Shown here: positions 28,001 through 35,644 of the stretch, piece after piece
How positions within the stretch are numbered: the stretch's first letter is position 1
How the letters are laid out: each line of letters starts with the position of its first letter
NCBI GenBank assembly: GCA_041481445.1
Contig: JBGPBV010000012.1
Coordinates: forward strand, 1 to 64,000
Origin: AA29 sp041481445
GTDB taxonomy: Bacteria > Acidobacteriota > Vicinamibacteria > Fen-336
Length of the DNA: 64,000 nt
Direction: 5' to 3'
Made by a program: the position numbers and the translations under genes
The notes under the pieces: model-generated
Seen by the model: only the letters and a program-made list of their open reading frames with translations
The model's database searches: none
Told to the model about the DNA's origin: nothing

Positions 28001-28199
28001 GCGTCCACTCGGGATCGCGATCGTGGGCGGGCTGATCTTCAGCCAGATGCTCACCCTCTACACCACCCCCGTCATCTACCTCGCCTTCGACCGCCTCGCC
28101 CGGCGCCTGGCCCGCGGCCGGACCCGGGCGGCGGCGCGGAGCGTGCGTCCGGCGGAGAGCGTGCCGCCGGCGGCCACCATCGCGGATCGTTGGCTGTGA
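25050..28199 (+). CDS. mdtB: RND multidrug efflux permease (MdtB-like)
   Basis: 1049-residue proton-driven inner-membrane pump starting with GTG at 25050, which overlaps the adaptor stop. N-terminus SRPFILRPVATSLLMAGLLI and LPVSALPQVDYPTIQV are classic for AcrB/MdtB proteins. The proton-relay Asp pair lies in TGFVVDDAIVMIEN (TM4), and TM10/11 carry LIGIVEKNAIMMIDFALDAE. Twelve membrane helices with two large periplasmic loops fit the family. It is the first of two non-identical permeases in tandem, the arrangement of MdtB/MdtC, which work as a heterotrimer. The stop overlaps the next start (GTGA at 28196-28199). Confidence 0.93.
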   Translation: MSPSRPFILRPVATSLLMAGLLIAGVLGFKLLPVSALPQVDYPTIQVTTFYPGASPDVMASAVTAPLERQFGQLPGLNQMTSTSSDGSSVITLQFTLELNIDIAEQEVQAAINASGTYLPRDLPNPPIYSKTNPADAPILTLALTSDTLPLAKVEDFADTRFAQKISQLPGVGLVSISGGQKPAVRVQVNPTALSSYGLTVEDVRAAIAQANVNQAKGSFDGPRELYAIAANDQLLSSEQYRPLVIAYRNNAPVRLSDVANVVDSAENLKQAAWMNKTPAVIMNIQRQPGANIIAVVDRIKALLPQLRASLPASVKVAILTDRTTTIRASVQDVEFELLLTIALVVMVIFLFLRTLAATVIPSVAVPLSLLGTFGVMYLLGYSLNNLTLMALTIATGFVVDDAIVMIENITRYIEEGEPPRAAALKGAEQIGFTILSLTVSLIAVLIPLLFMGDVVGRLFREFAITLSVTILVSAVVSLTLTPMMCARLLHHRPPAEQGRLYRASERGFERVIAFYTRTLAWVLEHQPATLVVAAATLVATVLLYIVIPKGFFPVQDTGVILGISEATQSISFPAMAEKQQALARVILEDPSVESLSSFIGIDGTNTTMNSGRIQINLKPLEERHAGAIDVIRRLQPDLAKVQGITLFLQPVQDLTVEDRVSRTQYQYSLEDPDARELGEWVPKLVARLQALPELRDVASDQQNAGLQAHIDLDRATASRLGITPQMLDDALYDSFGQRQISTMFTQLNQYRVVLEVAPGFQKTPENLEDVYLRSAEGGTIPLRAFSTVRLQNAPLVVNHQGQFPVSTVSFNLAPGASLGQAVRAIDEVIADIGLPASIQAEFQGTARAFQASLTNQPLLILAAVITVYILLGILYESYIHPVTILSTLPSAGVGALLSLMLCQTDFSVIALIGIILLIGIVEKNAIMMIDFALDAERKEGKPPEEAIFQAAQLRFRPILMTTMAALFAGVPLALGSGIGSELRRPLGIAIVGGLIFSQMLTLYTTPVIYLAFDRLARRLARGRTRAAARSVRPAESVPPAATIADRWL

Positions 28200-31100
28200 A
28201 CATCTCCACCCCGTTCATCCACCGGCCGATCGCCACCACCCTGCTCACGGTGGCCATCGCGCTGGCGGGCATGATCGCCTACACGCTCCTGCCCGTCTCG
28301 CCCCTGCCCCAGGTCGAGTTCCCCACGATCAACGTGAGCGGCGGCTTGCCGGGGGCGAGCCCGGAGACCATGGCCTCCTCGGTGGCCACGCCGCTGGAGC
28401 GCCAGTTCGGACGGATCGCCGGGGTCACGGAGATGACCTCCACCAGCGGCCTCGGCAACACGAACATCACCCTCCAGTTCGACCTGAACCGGAACATCGA
28501 CGCCGCCGCCCGCGACGTGCAGGCGGCGATCAACGCCGCGCGGGGCCAGCTTCCCGCCAACCTCCCCAACAACCCCTCCTACCGGAAGTCGAACCCCTCG
28601 GACGCGCCCATCATGCTCCTCTCCCTCACCTCCGAGGTCGTGGAGCGGGCGCGCATGTACGACATCGCCTCCTCGATCCTCCAGCAGCGGCTGGCCCAGC
28701 TCCCGGGGGTCGGACAGGTGAACGTGGGGGGCGGGGCGCTCCCCGCGGTACGGGTGGACGTGAACCCCATGGCCCTCAACCACGCCGGCCTCTCGATGGA
28801 GGACGTGCGTACGGTCCTGGCCGCCGCCAACGCCAACCGGCCCAAGGGCTCGGTGGCGGACGACGAGCGCACGTGGTCGGTCACGACCAGCGACCAGCTC
28901 CTGAAGGCGGCCGACTACGTGCCCCTGGTCATCCGCTACCAGGACGGCGCCGCCCTGCGCCTGGGCGACGTGGCGCGCGTGACCGATTCCGTGGAGGACA
29001 TCCGCTCGGGCGGGCTCTCCAACGGCAAGCCCGCGATCATCATCATCATCTTCCGCCAACCCGGGGCGAACATCATCCAGACCGTGGACGGCGTCCGCGC
29101 CCTCCTCCCCCAGTTCCAGGCCTCCATCCCTCCCACCGTGAAGCTCTCCGTCGTCATCGACGCCACCCGGACCATCCGCGCCTCCGTGCGCGACGTGCAG
29201 ATCACGCTCGTCATCTCGATCCTGCTCGTGATCCTGGTCGTGTTCGCCTTCCTGCGCAGCGTGCGCTCCACCCTGATCCCGGCGGTGGCGGTGCCGGTGT
29301 CCCTGATCGGCACGTTCGCCGTGATGTACCTGCTCGGGTACAGCCTGGACAACCTGTCGCTCATGGCCCTGACCGTGGCCACCGGTTTCGTGGTGGACGA
29401 CGCGATCGTGGTGGTGGAGAACGTCACCCGCCATCTCGAGCAGGGTATGCGGCCCTTCGAGGCCGCCCTCCTCGGGGCCCAGGAGATCGGCTTCACGGTG
29501 ACGTCGATCAGCATCTCCCTGGTCGCGGTGTTCATCCCCATCCTGCTGATGGGCGGGATCGTGGGACGCCTCTTCCGGGAGTTCGCGGTGACGCTGTCCG
29601 TGGCCATCGCGGTCTCCCTGGCCGTGTCCCTCACCACCACGCCCATGATGTGTGCGCGGCTGCTGAAGGCCCGGCAGGAGGAGGGCGAGCATGGGCGGGT
29701 CTTCCGCGCCAGCGAGAGGATGTTCAACCGGGTGCTCCACGTCTACGAGCGCGCCCTGCGCTGGGTGCTGCGGCGCCAGCCGGTGACGCTGGTGGTCACG
29801 CTGGCCACCATGGCCGCCACCGTGTTCCTCTACGCCGCCGTCCCCAAGGGCTTCTTCCCCCAGCAGGACACCGGGCGCCTCAACGGCTCCATCCAGGCCG
29901 ACCAGGACACGTCCTTCCAGGCCATGCAGAAGAAGCTGTCCATCTTCGTCAACACCGTCATGGCCGACCCGGCGGTGGAGAGCGCGACCGGCTTCCTGGG
30001 CGGGAGCGCGAGCTCCGGCCGCATGTTCGTGGCCCTCAAGCCGTCCGGCCAGCGCGACGTCTCCGCCGACCAGGTCATCGCCCGTCTGCGCGGCCAGCTC
30101 GCGCACGTCCCCGGCGCGTCGCTCTTCCTGTCCCCGGTGCAGGACGTGCGCGTGGGCGGGCGCATGGGGGGCGCGCAGTTCCAGTACACCCTGCAGGCGG
30201 ACGACTCCAAGGAGCTCTTCTCCTGGGCCCCGCGCATCCTGCGCGCGTTCCGGCAGATCCACGAGCTGACCGACGTCAACTCCGACCAGCAGGACAAGGG
30301 CCTGCAGGCCTCGCTGGTGATCGACCGCGCGACCGCCTCGCGCCTGGGCATCACCCCCCAGGCCGTCGATGCCACGCTGTACGACGCCTTCGGCCAGCGC
30401 CCGGTCTCGACCATGTACACGTCGCTCAACCAGTACCACGTCGTGCTGGAGGTCGATCCCGTGTTCTGGCAGAACCCGAGCGGCCTGCGCTCGGTCTACG
30501 TGAAGACGGCCGACGGCAAGCTGGTGCCCCTGTCCGCCTTCACGCGCTACGAGACGTCGACCGCGCCCCTGACCGTCAACCACTCGGGGCAGTTCCCGTC
30601 CGTCACCATCTCGTTCAACCTGCCTCCGGGCGTCGCCCTCGGCCAGGCCGTCGACGCCATCCGGGGGGCGGAGACCGGGATGCGGCTGCCCGCCAGCATC
30701 CGCGGCAGCTTCTCCGGCACCGCCCAGGCCTTCCAGGAGTCGCTGGCGGGCGAGCCCATCCTCATCGCGGCCGCCCTGCTGACCGTCTACATCGTCCTGG
30801 GCGTGCTCTACGAGAGCCTCATCCACCCGGTGACGATCCTCTCCACCCTGCCCTCGGCGGGAGTGGGCGCGCTCCTCGCTTTGCTCCTCACCCACAACGA
30901 GCTGTCCGTGATGGCGCTCATCGGGATCATCCTGCTCATAGGCATCGTCAAGAAGAACGCGATCCTGATGATCGACTTCGCGATCGAGGCGGAGCGCCGG
31001 GAGGGCAAGTCGCCGGAGGAGGCGATCTTCCAGGCCTGCCTGTTGCGCTTCCGCCCGATCACGATGACGACCATGGCCGCCCTGCTGGGCGGGCTGCCCC

Positions 31101-31303
31101 TGGCCCTCGGCGTCGGCACCGGCTCCGAGCTGAGGCGGCCCCTCGGCATCGCCATCGTGGGCGGCCTCCTCTTCAGCCAGATGCTCACGCTGTTCACGAC
31201 CCCGGTCGTGTACCTCTACCTCGACCGGTTCCGGCTGCGCTGGGCCGGCCTTCGCCAAAGGCGACGGCGGCCGGCGGCCACGCACGCGCCGGGCCCGGCA
31301 TGA
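28196..31303 (+). CDS. mdtC: RND multidrug efflux permease (MdtC-like)
   Basis: 1035 residues starting with GTG at 28196. N-terminus NISTPFIHRPIATTLLTVAI and LPQVEFPTINVSGGLPGASP, relay Asp pair in TGFVVDDAIVVVENVTRHLE, and LIGIVKKNAILMIDFAIEAE near the end. It differs from the preceding permease throughout, so the pair is an ancient duplication rather than a recent one. In MdtABC both permeases are needed, with only one carrying out proton translocation productively (family knowledge). The stop overlaps the outer-membrane gene (ATGA at 31300-31303). Confidence 0.93.
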   Translation: MNISTPFIHRPIATTLLTVAIALAGMIAYTLLPVSPLPQVEFPTINVSGGLPGASPETMASSVATPLERQFGRIAGVTEMTSTSGLGNTNITLQFDLNRNIDAAARDVQAAINAARGQLPANLPNNPSYRKSNPSDAPIMLLSLTSEVVERARMYDIASSILQQRLAQLPGVGQVNVGGGALPAVRVDVNPMALNHAGLSMEDVRTVLAAANANRPKGSVADDERTWSVTTSDQLLKAADYVPLVIRYQDGAALRLGDVARVTDSVEDIRSGGLSNGKPAIIIIIFRQPGANIIQTVDGVRALLPQFQASIPPTVKLSVVIDATRTIRASVRDVQITLVISILLVILVVFAFLRSVRSTLIPAVAVPVSLIGTFAVMYLLGYSLDNLSLMALTVATGFVVDDAIVVVENVTRHLEQGMRPFEAALLGAQEIGFTVTSISISLVAVFIPILLMGGIVGRLFREFAVTLSVAIAVSLAVSLTTTPMMCARLLKARQEEGEHGRVFRASERMFNRVLHVYERALRWVLRRQPVTLVVTLATMAATVFLYAAVPKGFFPQQDTGRLNGSIQADQDTSFQAMQKKLSIFVNTVMADPAVESATGFLGGSASSGRMFVALKPSGQRDVSADQVIARLRGQLAHVPGASLFLSPVQDVRVGGRMGGAQFQYTLQADDSKELFSWAPRILRAFRQIHELTDVNSDQQDKGLQASLVIDRATASRLGITPQAVDATLYDAFGQRPVSTMYTSLNQYHVVLEVDPVFWQNPSGLRSVYVKTADGKLVPLSAFTRYETSTAPLTVNHSGQFPSVTISFNLPPGVALGQAVDAIRGAETGMRLPASIRGSFSGTAQAFQESLAGEPILIAAALLTVYIVLGVLYESLIHPVTILSTLPSAGVGALLALLLTHNELSVMALIGIILLIGIVKKNAILMIDFAIEAERREGKSPEEAIFQACLLRFRPITMTTMAALLGGLPLALGVGTGSELRRPLGIAIVGGLLFSQMLTLFTTPVVYLYLDRFRLRWAGLRQRRRRPAATHAPGPA

Positions 31304-32799
31304 GGCACGCGCCCCCGAGCGGACAGGCGGCCGCCCGGGCCGCGATGACGGCGGTGACGCTGGTCGTCGCCGGCTGCGCCGTGGGCCCGAAGTACGCGCG
31401 TCCGTCCGCGCCCGTCCCGCCCACCTTCAAGGAAGCGCCGCCGCCCGGCCAGCGGCCCGAGGACTGGAAGAGCGCGGAGCCCCGGGACGCGGCGCCGCGC
31501 GGGCCATGGTGGGAGGCCTTCGGCGATCCGGAGCTGAGCGCCCTGGAGGCGCAAGTGGACGTCGCCAACCAGGAGGTCGCCATCGCGGAGGCGAACTACC
31601 GGGTGGCACGCGCGCTGGCGCGAGGCGCGCGCGCGGACTACTTTCCGACGTTGACCGGCGGCGCCGGCGTGACCGTCGCCAAGGGCCCCCCGCGCACGGG
31701 CACCGACGGCGGCACGTCCGGGCACGTCACGACGTTCGCCGTGCCCTTCGATCTCGCCTGGGAGGCGGACGTCTTCGGGCGCATCCGCCGCAACGTCGAG
31801 GCCAGCGTGGCCGACGCCCAGGCCAGCGCGGCCGACCTGGAGTCGGCGCGCCTGAGCCTGCATGCGGAGCTGGCCACGGACTGGTTCATCCTCCGGGGCG
31901 TGGACGCGCAGAAGCGGCTCCTGGACGACTCCGTGGAGAGCTACGCCAAGGCCCTGGAGCTCACCCGGCGCCGGCACGAGCAGGGCATCGTCTCCGGGGT
32001 GGACGTGGCCCAGGCGGAGACCCTGCTCGAGACCACGCGCGTGGACGCCACCGACCTCCTGGTCACGCGGGCCCAGCTCGAGCACGCGATCGCGGTGCTC
32101 ACGGGACGTCCACCCGCCCTCGTGACCATCCCGGTCATGCCTCTCCAGGCGACTCCGCCTCCGCCGCCCGCGATGCTGCCTTCGGAGCTGCTCGAGCGGC
32201 GGCCCGACATCGCGGCCGCCGAGCGCCGCGTGGCCGCGGTCAACGCGCGCGTGGGGGTGGCCACCGCCGGCTTCTTCCCGCGCCTGCTCCTGGCCGCCTC
32301 CGCCGGCTTCCAGGGCACCAGCCTGTCCAACCTGTTCTCGGCCCCCAGCCGCATCTGGTCGATCGGTCCGTCCCTGGTGCAGACCCTCTTCGACGGCGGC
32401 CGCCGGCGCGCCTCCCTGGAGCAGGCCCGGGCCGCCTACGACGCGGCGGTGGCCGAGTACCGGCAGAGCGCGCTCGGCGCCTTCCAGGAGGTCGAGGACG
32501 GGCTGGCCGGCCAGAGGATCCTGGGCGTGGAGGCGGACCAGCAGGCAGTGGCCGTCGCCGCCGCCGACCGGCTGGCCGGCATCGCACGCAACCGCTACCA
32601 GGGCGGCATCACCACCTACCTGGAGGTGGTGACGGCGGAAGCGGCCGCCCTGAACAACCACCGCGCGTCCGTGCAGCTCCTCGTGCGGCGAATGACCACC
32701 AGCGTCGGCCTGATCAAGGCGCTCGGTGGCGGATGGACGGAGGCCTCCCTGCCCGCCGCGGCCGACGTGCGCTCGGGAGCCGCGCCAGGGTTGCGGTAA
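31300..32799 (+). CDS. Outer-membrane efflux lipoprotein (OprM/NodT type)
   Basis: 499 residues forming the TolC-like outer-membrane channel of the RND pump. The N-terminus has a lipobox (TLVVAGCAVGPKYARP), so it is lipid-anchored like OprM. An internal ATG 23 codons in would place the signal peptide more typically, but the ATGA overlap with mdtC favours 31300. Two coiled-coil repeats are seen (LTRRRHEQGIVSGVDVAQAE and IARNRYQGGITTYLEVVTAE), plus PSELLERRPDIAAAERRVAA, all family hallmarks. It completes a four-gene efflux unit; the aminotransferase starts only 12 nt downstream. Confidence 0.92.
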   Translation: MRHAPPSGQAAARAAMTAVTLVVAGCAVGPKYARPSAPVPPTFKEAPPPGQRPEDWKSAEPRDAAPRGPWWEAFGDPELSALEAQVDVANQEVAIAEANYRVARALARGARADYFPTLTGGAGVTVAKGPPRTGTDGGTSGHVTTFAVPFDLAWEADVFGRIRRNVEASVADAQASAADLESARLSLHAELATDWFILRGVDAQKRLLDDSVESYAKALELTRRRHEQGIVSGVDVAQAETLLETTRVDATDLLVTRAQLEHAIAVLTGRPPALVTIPVMPLQATPPPPPAMLPSELLERRPDIAAAERRVAAVNARVGVATAGFFPRLLLAASAGFQGTSLSNLFSAPSRIWSIGPSLVQTLFDGGRRRASLEQARAAYDAAVAEYRQSALGAFQEVEDGLAGQRILGVEADQQAVAVAAADRLAGIARNRYQGGITTYLEVVTAEAAALNNHRASVQLLVRRMTTSVGLIKALGGGWTEASLPAAADVRSGAAPGLR

Positions 32800-32811
32800 G
32801 CTCTCGGAGAC

Positions 32812-33939
32812 ATGAAACTCGAGACCTTCGAGATGGAGCGGCTCCAGTCGGTGTGGGAGAACCGCGTGTCCCACAACCTGTCGGAGAGCGGCGTCCACCC
32901 GATGTCGCTCGAGGAGCTGCTGGACCCGGACGAGCGCGGCGATCTGCTCCGCCAGCGCCTGGTCTACGTCCAGAGCAACGGCTCCCCCGCCCTGCGCGAG
33001 GCCGTGGCCGCCCTCTACCCGGGAGCGACGGCGGACAACGTGGTGGTGGGCAACGGGACGGCGGAGGCGAACTACATCGCGATCTGGCGCCTGGTCGAGC
33101 CGGGCGACGAGGTCGTGATGATGCTCCCGAACTACATGCAGATCTGGGGCGTCGTGCGCGGCCAGGGGGCCACGATCGTGCCCTGGCGGCTGCGCGAGGA
33201 GCGGGGCTGGGCCCCCGACGTGGACGAGCTCGCGGGGCTGGTCACCTCCCGCACGCGGCTCATCGCCGTCTGCAACCCCAACAACCCGACGGGCTCGATC
33301 CTGGGCGAAGACGCGATGCGCGGGCTGGTGGATGCGGCCCAGCGCCACGGGGCCTGGATCCTCTCCGACGAGGTCTACCGCGGGGCCGAGTTGGACGGCC
33401 ACGAGACGGCCAGCTTGTGGGGCCGCTACGACCGCGCCCTGGTCGCGGGCGGCCTGAGCAAGGCCTACGGGCTGCCCGGGCTGCGGATCGGGTGGGTGGT
33501 CGGCCCCGCGCCCACGATCGCCGAGCTGTGGGCGCGCAAGGACTACTTGACCATCTCCCCCGGCGCCCTCTCGGACTTCCTGGCCCGCAAGGCGCTCGGC
33601 CCCGAGAAGCGGCCGGGGATCCTCGCCCGCACGCGCGGGATCGTCAACGGAAACCTCCCCGTCCTCCTCCAATGGTTGCGGGCCCACGGCGACGGCTTCC
33701 GCCTGGTGCCGCCGCGCGCGGGCGCCATCGGATACCCGCGCTACTCGTGGCCCATCGGCTCGACGCGCTTGATCGAGCGCCTGCGGGACGAGCAGAGCGT
33801 GCTCGTCGTCCCGGGGGACCAGTTCGGGATGGACGGGTTCCTGCGCATCGGCCTCGGGAACGAGCGGCACGACCTGAAGGGAGGCCTGGACAGGATCGGC
33901 CGCGTCCTCGCCTCCCTCGGCCCCGCGCCGGGGTTCTGA
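32812..33939 (+). CDS. PLP-dependent class I/II aminotransferase
   Basis: 375-residue fold-type I aminotransferase. Motifs: VVVGNGTAEANYIAIWRLVE (cofactor phosphate side), NPNNPTGSILGEDAM (substrate/cofactor Asn), ILSDEVYRG (Asp and Tyr contacting the PLP ring), GGLSKAYGLPGLRIGWVVG with the Schiff-base Lys, and FLRIGLGNE with the carboxylate-binding Arg. The specific amino donor cannot be told. The start ATG has CGGAGAC just upstream. It lies 12 nt after the efflux channel gene and 17 nt before an ornithine cyclodeaminase-like gene, so the pair may act on one amino acid and may share the efflux transcript. Confidence 0.88.
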   Translation: MKLETFEMERLQSVWENRVSHNLSESGVHPMSLEELLDPDERGDLLRQRLVYVQSNGSPALREAVAALYPGATADNVVVGNGTAEANYIAIWRLVEPGDEVVMMLPNYMQIWGVVRGQGATIVPWRLREERGWAPDVDELAGLVTSRTRLIAVCNPNNPTGSILGEDAMRGLVDAAQRHGAWILSDEVYRGAELDGHETASLWGRYDRALVAGGLSKAYGLPGLRIGWVVGPAPTIAELWARKDYLTISPGALSDFLARKALGPEKRPGILARTRGIVNGNLPVLLQWLRAHGDGFRLVPPRAGAIGYPRYSWPIGSTRLIERLRDEQSVLVVPGDQFGMDGFLRIGLGNERHDLKGGLDRIGRVLASLGPAPGF

Positions 33940-33956
33940 GGGAGGCGCGCGCGCCG

Positions 33957-34943
33957 GTGGAGATCCTCGTGCTGAGGGAGAGCGAGGTCCGCCGGCTCGT
34001 CTCGCCGGCGGCGGCCCTCGGCGCCGTGCGCGAGGCGTTCGTGAAGCTGGCGCGCGGCCAGGCCACGCTGCCGGGCGTGATCGGCCTCGACGTGCCCGCC
34101 CACCGGGGCGAGGTGCACGTCAAGGGCGCGCACCTCCACGGCTCGCCGTTCTACTCGATCAAGGAGGCGACCGGCTTCTACGACAACGCCGCGCGCGGGC
34201 TGCCGGTGACGAGCGGGCTCGTCCTCGTCTTCGACGCCACCACCGGATTCCCGACGGCCCTCCTCCTCGACAACGGCTATCTCACCGAGCTGCGCACGGG
34301 CGCGGCGGGCGCGCTGGCCGCGGACCTGCTCGCGCGCGAGGACGCGGCCACGATCGGGATCATCGGCTCCGGCAGCCAGGCCCGCTACCAGCTCGAGGCG
34401 CTCCTCGGCGTCCGCCGGCCGCGGCGCGTGGTGGTGTACGGCCGGTCGACGCCGTCGGTGGCCGCGTACGTGCGGGAGATGGAGGAACGATTCGGGGTGG
34501 CCCTGACCCCCGTGGCAACCGCGCAGGAAGCCGTCGAAGGCAGCGACATCGTCGTCACGACCACGCCGTCGCGCCAGCCGATCGTGCGCGCGGAGTGGAT
34601 CCGGCCGGGAACCCACGTCACGGCCATGGGCGCGGACGGTCCGGACAAGCGCGAGCTGGAGGGGGCGGTGCTGGCGGGGGCGGACAAGGTCGTGGCCGAC
34701 CGGCTCGACCAGTGCCTGCGCCTGGGGGAGATCCATCACGCGGTGGCCGAAGGCCTGCTCACCGTCGATCGCATTCACGGCGAGCTGGGTGAGCTGGCGG
34801 CCGGACTGAAGCCCGGCCGCACATCCGGCCACGAGATCACCGTCGCCGACCTCACCGGCGTGGGCGTGCAGGACGCGGCGGTGGCCGACCTGGTGGTGGC
34901 CGCCGCCCTGGAAGCGGGCGTCGGCGAGACGATCCGGGCCTGA
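33957..34943 (+). CDS. Ornithine cyclodeaminase / mu-crystallin family protein
   Basis: 328 residues, starting with GTG at 33957, preceded by GGGAGG about 10 bases upstream. Family features: VHVKGAHLHGSPFYSIKEAT (substrate Lys region), LLLDNGYLTELRTGAAGALA, Rossmann loop IGIIGSGSQARYQLEALLGV, DIVVTTTPSRQPIV and HVTAMGADGPDKRELE. Members include ornithine cyclodeaminase, alanine dehydrogenase, ketimine reductase and ectoine-catabolism EutC; sequence alone does not choose. Pairing with an aminotransferase suggests amino-acid catabolism or synthesis of a small nitrogen compound (inference). Convergent with the response-regulator gene 8 nt away. Confidence 0.85.
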   Translation: MEILVLRESEVRRLVSPAAALGAVREAFVKLARGQATLPGVIGLDVPAHRGEVHVKGAHLHGSPFYSIKEATGFYDNAARGLPVTSGLVLVFDATTGFPTALLLDNGYLTELRTGAAGALAADLLAREDAATIGIIGSGSQARYQLEALLGVRRPRRVVVYGRSTPSVAAYVREMEERFGVALTPVATAQEAVEGSDIVVTTTPSRQPIVRAEWIRPGTHVTAMGADGPDKRELEGAVLAGADKVVADRLDQCLRLGEIHHAVAEGLLTVDRIHGELGELAAGLKPGRTSGHEITVADLTGVGVQDAAVADLVVAAALEAGVGETIRA

Positions 34944-34951
34944 GGCGCCGG

Positions 34952-35644
34952 TCACCCCTCCAGCCGGTACCCCATGCCGTGGACGGTGGTGATGAGGGTG
35001 GGGTGGCGCGGGTCGTCCTCCACCTTGCGCCGGAGGGAGGCCACGTGCACGTCCACCGTGCGCGTGGACACGTCGGCGTCGTAGCCCCAGACGTGCTGGA
35101 GGAGCTCCGAGCGCGAGAGGGTCGCCCCGCGGTGGTCCACGAAGTAGCGCAGGAGGTGGAACTCGCGGGGCGAGAGGTCCACCGGCCGGCCCCCCTTGCG
35201 CACCGCCGCCGCCCGCACGTCGATGGTGAGGTCGCGGACGGACAGGGGCGCGCGGACCACCGGTACCGCCGCCGGCGAAGCGGACGGCCGCAAGCGGGCC
35301 TCGATGCGCGCGAGCAGCTCCGCGTTGTCGAAGGGCTTGGTCACGTAGTCGTCCGCGCCCAGCTTCAAGCCGAGGACCTTGTCCGTGACCTGGCCGCGCG
35401 CGGTCAGCATCACCACCGGGGTGGCGATCCCCCGCGCACGCAGCTCGCGCAGGACGTCGAAGCCGTTGCGCCGCGGCAGCATGGCGTCGAGGAGCACGAG
35501 GTCGAAGGGCTCCGCCGACGCGCGCAGCAGGCCAGCCTCCCCGTCCCGCGCGACGCAGACGTCGTAGCCGCCGGCCTGCAGGCGATCGGTGAGAGCCAGC
35601 ACCACGCCCGGCTCGTCCTCGACGAGCAGCAGCCGCGGCTTCAT
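34952..35644 (-). CDS. OmpR/PhoB-family response regulator
   Basis: 230 residues. Receiver domain: LLLVEDEPGVV (acidic pocket), LVLLDAMLPRRNGFDVL (phosphoacceptor Asp), VVMLTARGQVTDKVLGLKLG and YVTKPFDN (Lys). The C-terminal winged helix has SPREFHLLRYFVDHRGATLS, LLQHVWGYD and TVDVHVASLRRKVEDDP, complete to the final wing (TTVHGMGYRLEG). The start ATG overlaps the kinase stop (ATGA at 35641-35644). Such regulators bind direct repeats about 11 bp apart; matching repeats lie at 37539-37567 upstream of this operon and at 23702-23719 before the efflux operon. Confidence 0.93.
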   Translation of the reverse strand: MKPRLLLVEDEPGVVLALTDRLQAGGYDVCVARDGEAGLLRASAEPFDLVLLDAMLPRRNGFDVLRELRARGIATPVVMLTARGQVTDKVLGLKLGADDYVTKPFDNAELLARIEARLRPSASPAAVPVVRAPLSVRDLTIDVRAAAVRKGGRPVDLSPREFHLLRYFVDHRGATLSRSELLQHVWGYDADVSTRTVDVHVASLRRKVEDDPRHPTLITTVHGMGYRLEG

